Source of the DNA: Halomonas sp. PR-M31 | Lineage (GTDB): Bacteria > Pseudomonadota > Gammaproteobacteria > Pseudomonadales > Halomonadaceae | DNA length: 64,000 nt | Direction: 5' to 3' | Assembly (NCBI RefSeq): GCF_001039575.1 | Contig: NZ_JIBT01000001.1 | Span: 1-64,000 of the forward strand | Part shown: in pieces, positions 16,937-24,410 of the stretch | Position numbering within the stretch: position 1 is the first letter of the stretch | How the letters are laid out: every line of letters begins with the position of its first letter | Made by a program: the position numbers and the translations under genes | The notes under the pieces: model-generated | The model's database searches: none | What the model saw: the letters and a program-made list of their open reading frames with translations, nothing else | Told to the model about the DNA's origin: nothing

Positions 16937-17662
16937 ATGCTCAATGCCTTTGGTGCCCTGACCCAGGGAACGCGGCTGGTTCTTTCAAAAGGGCTGCGGC
17001 GTTATGTTTTTCTGCCGGTGCTGGTCAATCTCGTGCTTTATGTGGGCACTATCGCCTATCTGCTCAACAATTTTGGCGGCTGGCTCGATTACTGGATGCT
17101 CAAGGTGCCGAGTTGGCTGATGTGGCTCGAGTGGCTGATTTGGCCGCTACTGGTAATAAGCCTCGGGCTGATCGTTTTTTTCACCTTCTCCCTGGTCTCC
17201 AATCTCATCGCCGCGCCGTTCTACGGCTTTCTCGCCGAGAAGGTCGAACTGCGCGTGACCGGCAGCCCGCCCCTGGACGATCGCGGCTTCTGGCGCAGCG
17301 CCATTGACTCTTTAGGCCGGGAACTGGTCAAGCTGGCCTACATACTGCCGCGCATGGCGCTTCTGTTTCTGCTGGGGTTCGTGCCGGGGCTCAATTTAGC
17401 CATGCCTTTTCTGTGGGCGGCATTCTCCGCCTGGATGATGGCGATTACCTACCTCGACTACCCCATGGACAACAACCGGGTCAGTTTCGATGACATGAAG
17501 CGCCGGCTACGCTCGCGCTGGTGGCCGACCCTGACCTTCGGCGGCTGGGTGCTGCTGGCAACCTGGATCCCCGTGGCCAATCTCATTTTGCTGCCCGGCG
17601 CGGTGGCCGCCTCGGTACTGATGTGGCGGCAGCACTACCAGGCATTGCCGGCGCGTCTGTGA
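16937..17662 (+). CDS. cysZ: CysZ-type sulfate transporter
   Basis: A 241-residue inner-membrane protein of the EI24/CysZ family, which brings sulfate into the cell for cysteine synthesis. It has a start of GALTQGTRLVLSKGLRRYVFLPVLVN, long hydrophobic hairpins near residues 25-45 and 65-95, the conserved LIAAPFYGFLAEKVE, and YLDYPMDNNRVSF near residue 180. Length matches E. coli CysZ (253). It stands alone, and its 3' end overlaps by 28 bases the end of a convergent membrane-protein gene. Confidence 0.9.
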   Translation: MLNAFGALTQGTRLVLSKGLRRYVFLPVLVNLVLYVGTIAYLLNNFGGWLDYWMLKVPSWLMWLEWLIWPLLVISLGLIVFFTFSLVSNLIAAPFYGFLAEKVELRVTGSPPLDDRGFWRSAIDSLGRELVKLAYILPRMALLFLLGFVPGLNLAMPFLWAAFSAWMMAITYLDYPMDNNRVSFDDMKRRLRSRWWPTLTFGGWVLLATWIPVANLILLPGAVAASVLMWRQHYQALPARL

Positions 17663-18084
17663 CTGGCGGCGATCAGGCCATCCCGGACGTTCAGCCCCAT
17701 TAGTGCGATGTTCGTCGCCCCCGCCAGTAATTCGATGCCTTGAATGGCGTAGAACATGGCATCGAGTTCACCCTGGTTTGCTTTCCAAGCCAGGAAGAAA
17801 GCCGAAGGCACGAGAACAAGAATACCCAGTGCCGCAATGATCGGCATACGACGTTTCTTCGCCAGGATCGGCGCGTCGATGCGCCGCTTTCCCATCGCCA
17901 TGCCGGATCCGCCGGTAACCATCAACGCCGGAATAAGCAGAAGCAGTCCCCAGGGGATTGCTGTCTTGACCCAGACGATTGGCTCACGGGTGCCGAAGAG
18001 CTCGACCAGCACTGTCGAAAACCAGAATGTCAGAATGATGAATAGTGCGATCATTGCGGCGATTACATGGATACGCGGTTTCAT
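17635..18084 (-). CDS. Four-helix membrane protein divergent from a MarR regulator
   Basis: A 149-residue protein of unknown function with four hydrophobic segments (about 8-28, 40-58, 80-98 and 112-130) and a basic loop (GKRRIDAPILAKKRRM) between the second and third. I recognise no named family. The start at 18084 has CAGGAG upstream; a longer frame reaching 18147 has none. It diverges from the MarR-type gene at 18221 and a perfect palindrome lies between them, so it is probably the regulator's target. Its last 28 bases overlap cysZ on the other strand. Confidence 0.7.
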   Translation of the reverse strand: MKPRIHVIAAMIALFIILTFWFSTVLVELFGTREPIVWVKTAIPWGLLLLIPALMVTGGSGMAMGKRRIDAPILAKKRRMPIIAALGILVLVPSAFFLAWKANQGELDAMFYAIQGIELLAGATNIALMGLNVRDGLIAASHRRAGNAW

Positions 18085-18113
18085 GGGGCACTCCTGAATA
18101 ACATAGCGTCGTT

Positions 18114-18131
18114 TTGACAATATGTTGTCAA
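18114..18131. promoter_or_regulatory. Palindromic operator of the MarR divergon
   Basis: TTGACAATATGTTGTCAA is a perfect inverted repeat with 7-base arms and a 4-base centre. It sits 30 bases before the membrane-protein start and 90 before the marR start. Size and symmetry suit a MarR dimer. A weaker related half-site follows near 18174. The left arm also forms TTGACA, a -35 element, so binding could block transcription directly. Confidence 0.7.
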
Positions 18132-18220
18132 TTTGGTGTACCGTCAATTATTTCTCGCCTGGATAAGGTCAATTTGTCACTATGCTGTCGAGAACCCAAT
18201 GCAAGGTAACGTAAAGAGCC

Positions 18221-18703
18221 ATGACGCAAGACTATACCGAGAGCGGCGCGCTATTTACCGATATTGCTCTGGAGACCTTTCGCCTGAATGGCATGCTGGT
18301 AGCGGAGGGTGATCGTCTGACCGCGGATCTGGGGCTGACCAGCGCTCGCTGGAAAGTACTAGGCGCTATCGATCTCGAGGAGCGACCGCTCACCGTTGCC
18401 CAGATCGCGCGCCGCATGGGGCTCGCTCGCCAGTCCGTGCAGCGTATCGTCGGGGAGCTGGAGAAGACAGGCCATGTGACACTGTCTAGCAATCCCGATC
18501 ACAAACGCTCGCCGTTTGTTGAGCGCACGCATCATGGCGAAAAGGCTTATGCCATCGTCATGGCGCGCTACGCGCAGTGGGCCAATCGAATGGCGGAAAC
18601 GCTGGACCGAAAGGCGTTGACTCAAGCCGTCGACGTTCTCCAGCAGATGTCTGAACGTCTTGAAGACGTACCCTATGGATCGGAAGAGGTGACGCCGCCG
18701 TAA
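18221..18703 (+). CDS. MarR-family transcriptional regulator
   Basis: A 160-residue winged-helix regulator. The recognition helix region reads LTVAQIARRMGLARQSVQRIVGELEKTGHV (about residues 55-84) and the wing carries SSNPDHKRSPFVERTHHGEKAY, matching the MarR wing with its Asp-Arg signature loop. Flanking helices would form the dimer. MarR proteins bind palindromes and release them on binding small aromatic or oxidised compounds; the ligand here is unknown. Divergent from a four-helix membrane protein with a perfect 18-base palindrome between, it probably controls both. It converges on phoR with a 22-base gap. Confidence 0.88.
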   Translation: MTQDYTESGALFTDIALETFRLNGMLVAEGDRLTADLGLTSARWKVLGAIDLEERPLTVAQIARRMGLARQSVQRIVGELEKTGHVTLSSNPDHKRSPFVERTHHGEKAYAIVMARYAQWANRMAETLDRKALTQAVDVLQQMSERLEDVPYGSEEVTPP

Positions 18704-18725
18704 ACGAGAGGCTCATCATCGCCGG

Positions 18726-20054
18726 CTACTGGCGATGGGCTTTGTCGCCTGCAGGAATATCGCTAGTGGCTTGCACCAATCGCGTCTCGGGAAAGACGCA
18801 GCGAAACAGCGCGCCCTGGCCCAGGCGAGATTCGATTTCCAGATGGGCGTCGTGGCGCAGCAGCACATGTTTGACGATGGCAAGCCCCAGCCCAGTGCCG
18901 CCGGTTGCGCTGCTGCGATCCTTGTCAATGCGGTAAAAGCGTTCCGTGAGACGCGGGATATGCACCGGATCGACTCCCTCGCCGTCGTCGCTCACCTCCA
19001 GTGCAGCGCCGCCATGCCAGGAATGCCAGCGCAGCACGATGGTGCTGCCTGCAGGCGTGTAGCGCACGGCGTTAAAGACCAGATTGGAAAGAGCGCTATG
19101 GATCTCTTGCTCGTCGCCTAAGAGGTCTTGCGGGTTGTCGATCTCGAGACGCAAGGTATGGCTGCCTTCCGAAAGCGTCTCGGCATCCCGACGAATGGCT
19201 TCCATCAGGCCGGGAAGATCGATGCTTGTGGTTTGCTTTGCACGATGATCGGTTTCCAGACGCGACAGCAGCAGCAGATCCGCCACCAGATTCTGCATGC
19301 GGTGGGTCTGTTCTTGCATCTGCTGCAGACCGCGCTGCCAGCGCGGGGGCAGCTGATCGGCATGTTCGCCGTAGGTTTCCAGATAGCCGACCAGAACCGT
19401 CAGTGGTGTCCTCAGCTCGTGGGAGACATTGGCAACGAAATCCTGGCGCATCTGCTCCAGGCGCCTCAACCGCGTGATGTCTCGCGCCATGATAAGGCGT
19501 TCATCGTCGCCGAACAGGGTCAGTTGAAACTGCAGGATCAGACCACTACGCACTGGCGACGGGAGAATCAAGGGCTCGCGATAGTCGCGCTTTTCAAAAT
19601 AAGCGATGAACTGGGGATCTCGCAGCAGATGGGTGACATGCTGACCCCGGTCTTGAGGAGACTTGAATCCCAACATCCGTTCCGCGGCGCTGTTCCACCA
19701 GTCCAGGGTGCCACGGCGATCGAGCATCACCACGCTGTCTCGCATGGCTTCCGCGGACTCCTGAACGCGGTGGATGACAGTGCGCAGACGCGACTGGGCC
19801 TTGTGCTGCGCCTTTTGATAGCGATACAGACGATCGAAGAGATCACCCCATACGCCGGTGCCGGCAGGCGGCTCCTGGTGGGGATTCTGATACAGCCAGG
19901 CATAGAGCTGACGCAGATGACGGATATGGATGGCGATGAACAGGGCAAGTCCTGCCGCCAGCCCCCAGCCTGGAAAGCCGACGAGCCAGCCAAGACCGCC
20001 CATGCCGATGATCAGATAGGCCAGCCGCCAGAGTTCATTGGTCCAGTAGTACAT
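18726..20054 (-). CDS. phoR: PhoR, phosphate-regulon sensor kinase
   Basis: A 442-residue inner-membrane histidine kinase (E. coli PhoR 431). Two N-terminal hydrophobic helices (about 10-45) are followed by a PAS domain (about 97-190; VVMLDRRGTLDWWNSAAERMLGF) and the kinase core: H box FVANVSHELRTPLTVLVGY with phosphorylated His at about 212, N box NLVFNAVRYTP, and G boxes DDGEGVD and GGTGLGLAIVKHV. There is no large periplasmic sensor, as is normal for PhoR, which reads phosphate status through PhoU and the Pst transporter. It lies 9 bases downstream of phoB and shares its promoter. Confidence 0.95.
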   Translation of the reverse strand: MYYWTNELWRLAYLIIGMGGLGWLVGFPGWGLAAGLALFIAIHIRHLRQLYAWLYQNPHQEPPAGTGVWGDLFDRLYRYQKAQHKAQSRLRTVIHRVQESAEAMRDSVVMLDRRGTLDWWNSAAERMLGFKSPQDRGQHVTHLLRDPQFIAYFEKRDYREPLILPSPVRSGLILQFQLTLFGDDERLIMARDITRLRRLEQMRQDFVANVSHELRTPLTVLVGYLETYGEHADQLPPRWQRGLQQMQEQTHRMQNLVADLLLLSRLETDHRAKQTTSIDLPGLMEAIRRDAETLSEGSHTLRLEIDNPQDLLGDEQEIHSALSNLVFNAVRYTPAGSTIVLRWHSWHGGAALEVSDDGEGVDPVHIPRLTERFYRIDKDRSSATGGTGLGLAIVKHVLLRHDAHLEIESRLGQGALFRCVFPETRLVQATSDIPAGDKAHRQ

Positions 20055-20063
20055 GGATTAGGG

Positions 20064-20753
20064 TCAGGTCTGAATCGAAAAACGATAGCCGGTGCCACGT
20101 ACGGTCTGGATCAGATGCTGATGAGACTCCCCCAGCGTCTTGCGCAAGCGACGAATATGTACGTCTACGGTACGCTCTTCGACGTAGACATTGCCCCCCC
20201 ACACCTGATCCAGCAGTTGACCCCGGGTATAGGCGCGCTCCTGATGGGTCATGAAGAACTGGAGCAGACGATACTCCGTGGGGCCTATTTCCAAGGCTTG
20301 GCCCTTCGATGATACCCGATGACTGGCCGGATCAAGCAACAGGCCTTCGACCTCCACCGCCTCTTCGATGCCGCGGGGCGTGGTGCGACGCAAGACCGCC
20401 CGCAGGCGAGCCACCAGCTCCCGAGGTGAAAACGGCTTGGTGATGTAATCATCGGCGCCGGCTTCCAGGCCCAATATCTTGTTGTCTTCCTCGCTCTTGG
20501 CGGTGAGCAGAATGATTGGCAACTCGCCGGTGGCCTCTTCCCGCTTCAATCGACGAGCGAACTCGATGCCGCTGGTGCCCGGCATCATCCAGTCGAGCAG
20601 CAATAGATCGGGTTGTTCATCGATGATCAAGGCATGGGCCGCCTGAGCGTTGCCTGCTTCCAGTACGCGGTAATCCGCCATCTCCAGCGCCACGGCGATC
20701 ATTTCGCGAATGGCGGCTTCGTCATCGACGATGAGAACGGTCTTGGCAGTCAT
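20064..20753 (-). CDS. phoB: PhoB, phosphate-regulon response regulator
   Basis: A 229-residue OmpR-type regulator. Receiver domain (1-120): acidic pair near 10-11, phospho-acceptor Asp54 in LLLDWMMPG, Thr in ILLTAKSEED and Lys in DDYITKPFSP. DNA-binding winged helix (about 128-226): GPTEYRLLQFFMTH, VYVEERTVDVHIRRLRK and VRGTGYRFS, all close to E. coli PhoB. The frame runs on upstream to 20885, but the family N-terminus (TVLIVDDEAAIREM) and a GAGG fix the start at 20753. Two Pho boxes lie 20-70 bases upstream, so the phoB-phoR operon should activate itself under phosphate limitation. Confidence 0.96.
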   Translation of the reverse strand: MTAKTVLIVDDEAAIREMIAVALEMADYRVLEAGNAQAAHALIIDEQPDLLLLDWMMPGTSGIEFARRLKREEATGELPIILLTAKSEEDNKILGLEAGADDYITKPFSPRELVARLRAVLRRTTPRGIEEAVEVEGLLLDPASHRVSSKGQALEIGPTEYRLLQFFMTHQERAYTRGQLLDQVWGGNVYVEERTVDVHIRRLRKTLGESHQHLIQTVRGTGYRFSIQT

Positions 20754-20772
20754 CCACTGGCCTCGCTTTGCA

Positions 20773-20823
20773 ATGACACAACGATGACGATTACACCGCG
20801 TATACATGACAATCTTATGACGG
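20773..20823 (-). promoter_or_regulatory. Two Pho boxes upstream of phoB
   Basis: On the minus strand the distal box (20823-20806) reads CCGTCAT-AAGA-TTGTCAT, one mismatch per half to the PhoB consensus CTGTCAT-N4-CTGTCAT. The proximal box (20790-20773) reads TCGTCAT-CGTT-GTGTCAT, weaker by two and one bases. The boxes start 33 bases apart, so PhoB dimers would sit on the same helix face. The proximal box ends 20 bases before the phoB start. Confidence 0.8.
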
Positions 20824-20830
20824 ACACTTT

Positions 20831-21712
20831 TCAGACCGGCCAGAGATCCAGGACCAGCCCCGCACACACCACCAGTCCCGCCCAATGATTGTTGAGAAAC
20901 GCCTGAAAGCAGCGATCCCGCGAACGATGGCGGATCAGCCAGTGCTGATAGAGGAAGATCAGCGCCATGCTCACAAGCCCCAGCCAGAAGAAATCACCCA
21001 GCGTGAGACGGGCCCCGACGATGACCAGAAGCGTCAGGGTGGCCAGCTGCAACAGGCCGATCATCAGCCGATCGTAACGACCGAACAGCACCGCAGTGGA
21101 CTTGATGCCGACTTTCAAATCGTCATCCCGGTCCACCATGGCGTACTCGGTGTCATAAGCCACGGTCCAGGTCAGATTGGCGCAGAACAAGAGCCAGGCT
21201 TCCACCGGCACCGTTTCCAGTACGGCGCCGAAGGCCATGGGGATCGACCAGGAAAACGCCGCCCCGAGAAACAGCTGTGGCCAGTTCGTGTAGCGCTTCA
21301 TGAAGGGATAGATGAAAGCCAGCACCACGCCGCCGAAGGCGAGCATCACGGTAAAGACATTGGTCAGACACACCAGTAGGAACGCGGCAATCACGAGACC
21401 CGCGAACAGTCCCTTGGCCTCGTTCTCGCTGATTCGCCCCGTGGCCAGAGGGCGCGTCTTGGTTCGTTTGACATGGCCATCCCAGTGACGATCCGCATAG
21501 TCATTGATCACGCAGCCTGCGGCGCGCATGAGATACACGCCGGCGACGAAGATCAGCAGCGTGTCTCGGGCCGGCATTCCATCCCCAGCAATCCATAAGG
21601 CCCATAGAGTCGGCCACATCAAAAGCCAGGTGCCGATCGGTCGGTCGAGCCGGGTCAGCTGCAGGAAGTCGGGGATTCGTTTGAGGCCACGGGGGCGAAC
21701 GGCCTGGTCCAT
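20831..21712 (-). CDS. ubiA: UbiA, 4-hydroxybenzoate octaprenyltransferase
   Basis: A 293-residue inner-membrane prenyltransferase that attaches the polyprenyl chain to 4-hydroxybenzoate in ubiquinone synthesis. It has about eight or nine hydrophobic helices. The first Asp-rich site is NDYADRHWD (70-78) with KTRPLATG following; the second is around [12 protein letters not shown]. The start at 21712 has GGAG and gives the usual N-terminus; an ORF extension to 21817 would overlap ubiC. It lies 28 bases after ubiC in the same direction, and phoB follows downstream, an order also known in Pseudomonas. Confidence 0.95.
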   Translation of the reverse strand: MDQAVRPRGLKRIPDFLQLTRLDRPIGTWLLMWPTLWALWIAGDGMPARDTLLIFVAGVYLMRAAGCVINDYADRHWDGHVKRTKTRPLATGRISENEAKGLFAGLVIAAFLLVCLTNVFTVMLAFGGVVLAFIYPFMKRYTNWPQLFLGAAFSWSIPMAFGAVLETVPVEAWLLFCANLTWTVAYDTEYAMVDRDDDLKVGIKSTAVLFGRYDRLMIGLLQLATLTLLVIVGARLTLGDFFWLGLVSMALIFLYQHWLIRHRSRDRCFQAFLNNHWAGLVVCAGLVLDLWPV

Positions 21713-21740
21713 GAAGGTCTCCGCTAAATGTGTGAACAGT

Positions 21741-22286
21741 CTAGCGTTTAGGCAGCCCCAGATCATCCGCCATGCGCGCAAGAAAAAACTCTTGTACCAG
21801 CACCTTGAAGCGGCCATGACGAAACAGGGAGCGCCGCCCCCAGGGGCCTGGCGCAGCAGAATGAAAGGGCGCCGGTCGAGATGTTACCTCGATCGGACCT
21901 CGCTCGAGATCCGGCTGGCGGAACAACCAGCTGCCCAGAGAGCGTTCGCCTAGCTGGCGTAGACGCTGTCCCTGTAGCGCGCTCAGCGGCGCGACGGAGC
22001 GGGCCACTACCCAAGGGCGTCCGCCGGCGCATAAGGCCACTTCCCGGCGCCAGACCCACTGAGCGAAAGGAATATTCAATGCCAGCGCCTCGTCGCGTCG
22101 GGGCCGGTCCAAACGCTGAACAAGTAGGCGGACATTGAACTCGCCGTTCGCCGCTTCGGTCAAACGCCGGGTCAGCGAATCCGTGGAGGCGATCCAGTGC
22201 CACCAGGCGCTACTCATGGCCGGTCGCCAGGCGGCGGCGGGGCGCCAGGATATCAAGGCTTGGCAGGGCTGAAGATCGGCGCTCAC
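21741..22286 (-). CDS. ubiC: UbiC, chorismate-pyruvate lyase
   Basis: A 181-residue cytoplasmic enzyme that converts chorismate to 4-hydroxybenzoate and pyruvate, the first step of ubiquinone synthesis. Family features: [14 protein letters not shown] near the start, [22 protein letters not shown] (about 77-98) containing the Arg that binds product, and [11 protein letters not shown] (about 112-122). The start is GTG at 22286 with GGAG 6 bases upstream; an internal ATG would remove conserved residues. It is followed by ubiA, which uses its product. Confidence 0.88.
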   Translation of the reverse strand: MSADLQPCQALISWRPAAAWRPAMSSAWWHWIASTDSLTRRLTEAANGEFNVRLLVQRLDRPRRDEALALNIPFAQWVWRREVALCAGGRPWVVARSVAPLSALQGQRLRQLGERSLGSWLFRQPDLERGPIEVTSRPAPFHSAAPGPWGRRSLFRHGRFKVLVQEFFLARMADDLGLPKR

Positions 22287-22360
22287 GAGGGCTCCGGGTC
22301 AAAACAAGGGGCGGTAGTGTACCATGAGGGGTTAATGATGAATCGCTTGGCAGGAGTTTC

Positions 22361-23521
22361 ATGAGCGCACCCTTGACCATTCTCGGCACTGGCATGGCCG
22401 GACTCGGACTGGCCCGTCAGCTGCGTGCCAAAGGATCGCAGCGTCCGATTACGCTTATCACCTCAGACAGTGGCGACGACTATTCCAAGCCCTTGCTCTC
22501 GACCGGTTTTGCCAAGAAGATATCCCCCGAGAAGCTGGTGGCACGCAGTGCCCTGCAGGTCGCCGATGAGTTGCAGGCAGTGGTGCGTACCCACACTCGG
22601 GTCGATGCCATCGATACTCGAACAGCCGAGCTTGTCATCGGGGCCGAGCGTCTTGGCTATGAAGAGCTGGTATTGGCGACCGGCGCCTCGTCTCGGCCAC
22701 CTTTCGATATTCCCGAGTCTCTCCACGGGCGAGCCTTCACCATCAACGATCTCGATGACTATCGCGGCTTTCATGCGGCGTTGATGGCGCTGAATCGTCC
22801 TGGGCGGGTGGCCATCATCGGTGCAGGACTAGTGGGCTGTGAATACGCCAACGATCTACGTGCCGGAGGCCATGAGGTGATCATGATCGCCCCGGAAGAC
22901 ACGCCCTTGATACGGCTTCTTCCCGAGCCGCTGGGTCGCGTGCTGGGAAATACGTTTCTCGAGATCGGCATCGACATGAAACTCGGTCGCATGCTCGAAA
23001 GGTTGCGGGATGAAAAGACTCATGCAGCGCTGACGTTTGACGACGGGCAATCCCTGGAAGCCGATCTGGTGCTGATCGCCACCGGCTTGACGCCCCGCCT
23101 CGAGCTGGCGTGCCAGGCCGGGCTTGAGGTCAGCGCCCAAGGCATTCATACCGATCGCTATTTGCGTACCACGACACCGGGTATTTATGCCTTGGGAGAC
23201 GGCGCCTGTGTGGCAGGGCTCAACGCCATGTACGTTCAACCTCTTCAGGCCAGCGCCAAGGCCTTGGCAGCGACCCTAACCGGTACCCTGAGCCCGGTCA
23301 GCTATGGCGCCTGGCCGATACTGGTCAAGACACCGGCCTGTCCGGTGGTAGCGCTGCCCCCAAGAAATACTCCCGCGCGTTGGCGTATTGAGGGCGAAGG
23401 CAACGATCTAACGGCGTTGGCCGAGGACGTGGAAGGACAGTTGATCGGCTTTGCGTTGACAGGGCAATGTGTGCGGAGGAAAGTCGAGCTGGCGCGAGTA
23501 GCACCTGGCTTGCTAGTCTAG
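22361..23521 (+). CDS. Rubredoxin-NAD(+) reductase-like flavoprotein
   Basis: A 386-residue FAD/NAD(P)-dependent oxidoreductase. The N-terminal FAD site is LTILGTGMAGLGLARQLR, the NAD(P) site is RVAIIGAGLVGCEYANDL (about 147-164), and the second FAD motif is GIYALGDGACV (about 272-282). ATGASSRPP and the LIATGLTPR stretch are typical of rubredoxin reductases (RubB/AlkT), which pass electrons from NADH to rubredoxin. Placement between ubiC and HU repeats the Pseudomonas order, where two rubredoxin genes precede it; none is visible here, so the partner must be encoded elsewhere or differ. CAGGAG precedes the ATG. Confidence 0.85.
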   Translation: MSAPLTILGTGMAGLGLARQLRAKGSQRPITLITSDSGDDYSKPLLSTGFAKKISPEKLVARSALQVADELQAVVRTHTRVDAIDTRTAELVIGAERLGYEELVLATGASSRPPFDIPESLHGRAFTINDLDDYRGFHAALMALNRPGRVAIIGAGLVGCEYANDLRAGGHEVIMIAPEDTPLIRLLPEPLGRVLGNTFLEIGIDMKLGRMLERLRDEKTHAALTFDDGQSLEADLVLIATGLTPRLELACQAGLEVSAQGIHTDRYLRTTTPGIYALGDGACVAGLNAMYVQPLQASAKALAATLTGTLSPVSYGAWPILVKTPACPVVALPPRNTPARWRIEGEGNDLTALAEDVEGQLIGFALTGQCVRRKVELARVAPGLLV

Positions 23522-23644
23522 GCGCGTAGTAATATTTCGCTGGTATCCATAATACGGCGAAGAAGTAGTTGTGTAATCGTTGGTACAACAACAACGGGTG
23601 GAAAATGCTGCCACCTTCGTCATAGCTCATATCAGGAGTGCTAC

Positions 23645-23920
23645 ATGCGTAAGCCAGAACTCGCCGCGGCAATTGCCGAGCGTGCCGATCTTTCCAAGGA
23701 CAAGGCCAGTCAAGTTCTTAACGTCATTCTCGATGAGATTACCGAGACTGTCGCTCAGGGCCAGGATGTCTCATTGATCGGTTTTGGTTCCTTTGTGGTG
23801 CGTGAACGCGCTGCTCGTACCGGCAAGAACCCTCAAACCGGTGCGGCTTTGAAGATTCCCGCCAGCAAGACCGTTGCCTTCAAGGCAGGTAAATCCCTCA
23901 AGGATGCGGTTTCAAAGTAG
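23645..23920 (+). CDS. HU-family nucleoid protein
   Basis: A 91-residue histone-like DNA-binding protein. It opens MRKPELAAAIAERADLSKDKA, continues with the helix AsQVLNVILDEI, and has the signature GFGSFVVRERAARTGKNPQTG (about 46-66), whose arm inserts in the minor groove at a proline. HU bends DNA and compacts the nucleoid. It is closer to HU than IHF because the arm lacks IHF-specific residues. A strong Shine-Dalgarno (AGGAG) precedes the ATG and a terminator follows, so it is probably a single-gene unit. Confidence 0.93.
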   Translation: MRKPELAAAIAERADLSKDKASQVLNVILDEITETVAQGQDVSLIGFGSFVVRERAARTGKNPQTGAALKIPASKTVAFKAGKSLKDAVSK

Positions 23921-23978
23921 ACAAGACCCATCTTCATGAGTGTGCGGAACCAGCACCGTTGCGTGCAATGATCTAGCG

Positions 23979-24008
23979 TGCCGGCTATCCTACAGCCGGC
24001 AATTTTTT
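23979..24008 (+). terminator. Rho-independent terminator after the HU gene
   Basis: An 8-bp GC-rich stem (23979-23986 with 23994-24001) with a 7-base loop is followed by six T residues. Confidence 0.88.
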
Positions 24009-24029
24009 ATGCCGCCAATGGGTAACGCC

Positions 24030-24389
24030 ATGAAACTAAAATTGATGCTGTGGCTGCTAGGATTGATGTTGAAGCGTGCCAGGCGCGGCAATCAGCGCTT
24101 TCGTGAAACGCTGGCTGAAATGCATCGTCTGGACTGGGGTATCGCCACGGAAGATTTGAGTATCGCACGCCACTACCGCATGACACCGGATGCCATTGAC
24201 AGTACTCCCGGTCTGCCGGTGGATCTCGATCTGGAGCTGCGCTTTCGCGACCCCGATGCGGCGGTTGCTCTCCTCAAGAAACCTACCCAGCGCGCCTTTT
24301 TGGATGGCATGATGGACGGTCGCGTACGTCTTGTGGGTGATTCGAAGGATTTGACGAAGTTGCAAAAGCTGTTGGGCTATTTGCGTTGA
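24030..24389 (+). CDS. Hypothetical protein between HU and recG (SCP2-like)
   Basis: A 119-residue protein of unknown function. A hydrophobic N-terminal stretch (MLWLLGLMLKRARR) could be a membrane anchor. The rest, with FRDPDAAVALLKK, FLDGMMDGRVRLVGD and LTKLQKLLGYL, resembles the second half of SCP2-type sterol-carrier domains, in which a hydrophobic tunnel binds lipids; this is a weak match from memory. A similar hypothetical gene stands between HU and recG in Pseudomonas. The ATG at 24030 is preferred to one at 24009, which lies in the T-run of the upstream terminator. It converges on recG. Confidence 0.65.
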   Translation: MKLKLMLWLLGLMLKRARRGNQRFRETLAEMHRLDWGIATEDLSIARHYRMTPDAIDSTPGLPVDLDLELRFRDPDAAVALLKKPTQRAFLDGMMDGRVRLVGDSKDLTKLQKLLGYLR

Positions 24390-24410
24390 CCGAATATAGA
24401 GCGTTTTGGC

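Noticed and set aside
19128-20312. A 394-codon plus-strand frame opposite phoR and phoB
   Set aside because: It is the shadow of two clearly recognised genes.
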